From Candidatus Shapirobacteria bacterium (GTDB taxonomy: Bacteria > Patescibacteriota > Microgenomatia > UBA12405): a stretch of 6,934 nucleotides of DNA. The DNA is taken from positions 1-6,934 of the forward strand of contig JAQVXB010000028.1 in the NCBI GenBank assembly GCA_028709405.1, written 5' to 3'. The notes under the pieces are model-generated. The model was given only the letters and a program-made list of their open reading frames with translations. It had not been told where the DNA came from and made no database searches. Below, one piece after another: positions 6,302 to 6,934 of this stretch; within the stretch, counting starts at the first letter, position 1; each line of letters opens with the position of its first letter. The translations under genes were made by a program, and so were the position numbers.

Positions 6302-6372
6302 TGGACTCACTGGGAATTGAACCCAGAACACATCAATGCGAATGATGTATTATACCGTTTAACTATGAGCCC
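6302..6372 (-). tRNA. tRNA-Ala (anticodon CGC)
   Basis: The coding strand folds as a complete cloverleaf. The acceptor GGGCTCA pairs with TGAGTCC, including the G3:U70 pair that marks alanine tRNAs. The D arm is GTTA/TAAT with the loop GG, the anticodon stem is CATCA/TGATG, and the loop TTCGCAT gives anticodon CGC at 6340-6338. The variable loop has four bases, and the T arm CTGGG/CCCAG has loop TTCAATT. Discriminator A is at 6302. The following bases are CCT, so the 3' CCA is not fully encoded and must be finished by the CCA-adding enzyme. The gene lies about 21 bases after pth, and its end is three bases from the PAP2 start codon. Confidence 0.95.
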
Positions 6373-6388
6373 GTATAACGAAAATCCC

Positions 6389-6406
6389 AATTTCTAATTT
6401 CTAATT
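6389..6406. repeat. Short 7-base tandem repeat (AATTTCT)
   Basis: Two and a half copies of AATTTCT (plus strand) cover the end of pth, including its TAG stop, and the start of the gap before the tRNA. I recall similar AATTTCT arrays between genes in AT-rich CPR genomes, which would fit the proposed origin, but that is memory and not a search. Confidence 0.6.
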
Positions 6407-6927
6407 ATAGTGTAAATTTCTTCAAAAATTTTTGGAGTTACAGAAGAGATTAAATCTAATTCTTCTTTAGAAAAATTTTGGAGAACATAGTCTTCAATTG
6501 GAATGTTATTTTGAGGTTTACCGATACCGACTCTAATCCGATTAAATTGTTGAGTATTAAGATTTTCAATAATTGATTTGATGCCATTATGACCAGCTGG
6601 TCCTCGATCAAATTGAATCCGATACTCCCCTGTTGGTAAATCTAAATCGTCGTGAATAATATAGATATCTTTTGGGTCTATTTTATAGAAGTTAGAAATT
6701 TTTTGAATAGTGATTCCAGAATTATTCATATATTCGGTTGAGAAGGCAAAAATATTTTTATCAATCCCCTGCCCAGTCTCAAAAATTTGAGCTAAAAGAT
6801 TTGTTTTGGTTAAAAAAAATGCTTTTAATTCGGTTTCAACAAACTGTTTAATAATACTTTGGCCTAAGTTATGGCGAGTATTTTGATATTTTTTATCAGG
6901 ATTACCTAATCCAATTATAAGTTTCAT
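6394..6927 (-). CDS. pth: Peptidyl-tRNA hydrolase
   Basis: This 177-residue cytoplasmic enzyme cleaves peptidyl-tRNA released from stalled ribosomes, freeing the tRNA. The family signatures are in place: IIGLGNP (4-10), NTRHNLG with catalytic H19, EYMNNSG with N68, IIHDDLD with D93, and GHNGIKS with H113-N114. All match the positions of the E. coli active-site residues. The loop before the last motif is GPAGHNG instead of the more usual GxGGHNG, probably a tolerated change. The C-terminal lid is short (bacterial homologues are often 185-195 residues). The start at ATG 6927 gives the standard MKLIIGLGNP opening. Only seven bases of upstream sequence are visible, so its promoter is not judged. 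The tRNA-Ala gene follows closely, so both may share a transcript. Confidence 0.97.
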   Translation of the reverse strand: MKLIIGLGNPDKKYQNTRHNLGQSIIKQFVETELKAFFLTKTNLLAQIFETGQGIDKNIFAFSTEYMNNSGITIQKISNFYKIDPKDIYIIHDDLDLPTGEYRIQFDRGPAGHNGIKSIIENLNTQQFNRIRVGIGKPQNNIPIEDYVLQNFSKEELDLISSVTPKIFEEIYTIIRN

Positions 6928-6934
6928 AAGTTAT

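Noticed and set aside
6299..6331. Longer PAP2 start at ATG 6331
   Set aside because: The extra 11 residues are the tRNA-Ala gene read as protein. The ATG lies in the tRNA anticodon stem.
6349..6354. TATAAT on the minus strand inside the tRNA as a promoter for the PAP2 gene
   Set aside because: These bases are accounted for by the D arm of the tRNA (GGTA TAAT), and there is no supporting -35, so a chance match is the simpler reading.
6404..6409. TATAAT near the end of pth as a tRNA promoter
   Set aside because: It lies in the last codons of pth within the AATTTCT repeat region and has no -35 at a proper distance. It is possible but not supported enough to list.

Overview
The window is AT-rich, and every gene I can support lies on the minus strand. 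In transcription order (high to low coordinate) they are: pth (peptidyl-tRNA hydrolase), a tRNA-Ala(CGC) gene, a PAP2 phosphatase fused to an LssY_C domain, a 97-residue basic orphan protein, a three-gene MacAB/YknXYZ-type exporter (membrane-fusion protein, ATPase, permease), and a large repeat-containing protein that runs off the left edge. TGA is used as a normal stop and tryptophan is TGG, so the standard bacterial code fits. The organism is probably a Patescibacterium (CPR), perhaps Microgenomates. This rests on style: low GC, terse gene spacing, few Shine-Dalgarno sites, Lys/Asn/Ile-rich proteins and short intergenic AATTTCT repeats. No taxonomic marker is present, so it is an inference.

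Right part (about 4480-6930): pth and tRNA-Ala are separated by about 20 bases. The tRNA ends only a few bases before the PAP2-LssY_C start codon, so the membrane-protein mRNA would begin almost at its AUG once the tRNA is cut out. The PAP2 gene overlaps the 97-residue orphan gene by an ATGA junction.

Middle part (1519-4454): the exporter genes overlap one another and form a compact operon. A perfect TATAAT box sits 10 bases before the first gene's start codon. The adaptor is anchored by one N-terminal membrane segment, the ATPase has all the standard ABC motifs, and the permease has the MacB layout (one TM, a large extracytoplasmic domain, three TMs). No TolC-like partner is present, which fits a one-membrane cell envelope.

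Left part (1-1491): one long protein of at least 496 residues, of a family I do not recognise. It contains three diverged copies of a module of about 105-115 residues. Its reading frame is broken inside the first module by a run of eight T (A on the plus strand), and removing one base restores the module. Two modules share an exact 52-base stretch 336 bases apart although the rest of each module has diverged. This gene is the least explained and most interesting part of the window. It follows the exporter permease by 27 bases and may have its own extended -10 promoter.
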